From assembly GCA_905221605.1 (NCBI GenBank), contig CAJNDS010000218.1:110001-135000 (forward strand): a stretch of 25,000 nt of DNA, given 5' to 3'. This DNA is from Symbiodinium natans. Its lineage: Eukaryota > Sar > Dinophyceae > Suessiales > Symbiodiniaceae. The position numbers were made by a program, and so were the translations under genes. Under the pieces are notes generated by a model. The model made no database searches. It had not been told where the DNA came from and saw nothing but the letters and a program-made list of their open reading frames with translations. Shown piece after piece: positions 24,966 through 25,000 of the stretch. Every line of letters starts with the position of its first letter. Position 1 is the first letter of the stretch.

Positions 24966-25000
24966 GGTTCAGGGCTGAGGGTTTAGGGTTTAGGGTGTAG
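24966..25000 (+). repeat. Telomere-type array, G-strand, cut by window end
   Basis: TTCAGGG, CTGAGGG, TTTAGGG and TGTAG units; it probably continues beyond the window. Confidence 0.85.

Noticed and set aside
1-25000. CRISPR array, bacterial operon, tRNA or rRNA genes
   Set aside because: No direct repeats with regular unique spacers, no ribosome-binding-site/ORF arrangement, and no recognisable tRNA or rRNA core sequence.

Overview
This window is a nuclear, repeat-dominated eukaryotic region. It is built mainly from interstitial plant-type telomere repeats (TTTAGGG on the + strand, CCCTAAA where the array is inverted), separated by short, mostly unique spacers. The repeat unit excludes bacteria and most animals and fungi. 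It fits land plants, many algae and alveolates, including dinoflagellates. A protist alga, perhaps a dinoflagellate, is my best guess because of the mixed GC-rich spacers, long poly-G/poly-C tracts and scarcity of open frames. That is inference; no gene here fixes the taxon.

Layout. Positions 1-5650 hold alternating G-strand and C-strand telomeric arrays, with large ones at 2031-2195, 2785-3147 and 4869-5143, a small TIR element at 1061-1169, and the first copy of a MITE-like element at 2565-2680. Positions 5693-6163 hold two abutting 10-bp minisatellites. Positions 6190-9170 are more mosaic telomeric DNA with hairpins, a second TIR element (7915-8022) and the second MITE copy (9041-9166). 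Positions 9211-10320 are a unique block. Positions 10400-14850 return to dense arrays, including the longest one (13841-14318), an AAT microsatellite and a C-rich tract. Positions 14843-18720 are mainly unique spacers with a block of the octamer variant TTTAGGGG (17430-17705). Positions 19143-24180 hold the most structured part. A short cassette at 19222-19341 and a long one at 22434-24005 share both termini, and both sit inside TTTAGGG arrays. The long one carries a roughly 690-bp foldback structure (22594-23287) and a 20-22-bp minisatellite with an 8-unit higher-order repeat (23508-23971). The window ends with another TIR element (24342-24458) and more telomeric arrays.

Genes. I could not recognise any protein, tRNA, rRNA or spliced-leader gene. 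Most longer open frames are by-products of repeats whose unit length or composition avoids stop codons: the 10-bp and 21-bp minisatellites, poly-C/poly-G, and TTTGGGG-type degenerate telomere repeats. A few frames in the unique blocks are not explained by repeats. They lack recognisable motifs, and several have no ATG start, so I describe them inside the block entries and do not call them as genes. The region looks subtelomeric, or like an internal graveyard of telomere-derived DNA that has collected small inverted-repeat elements.
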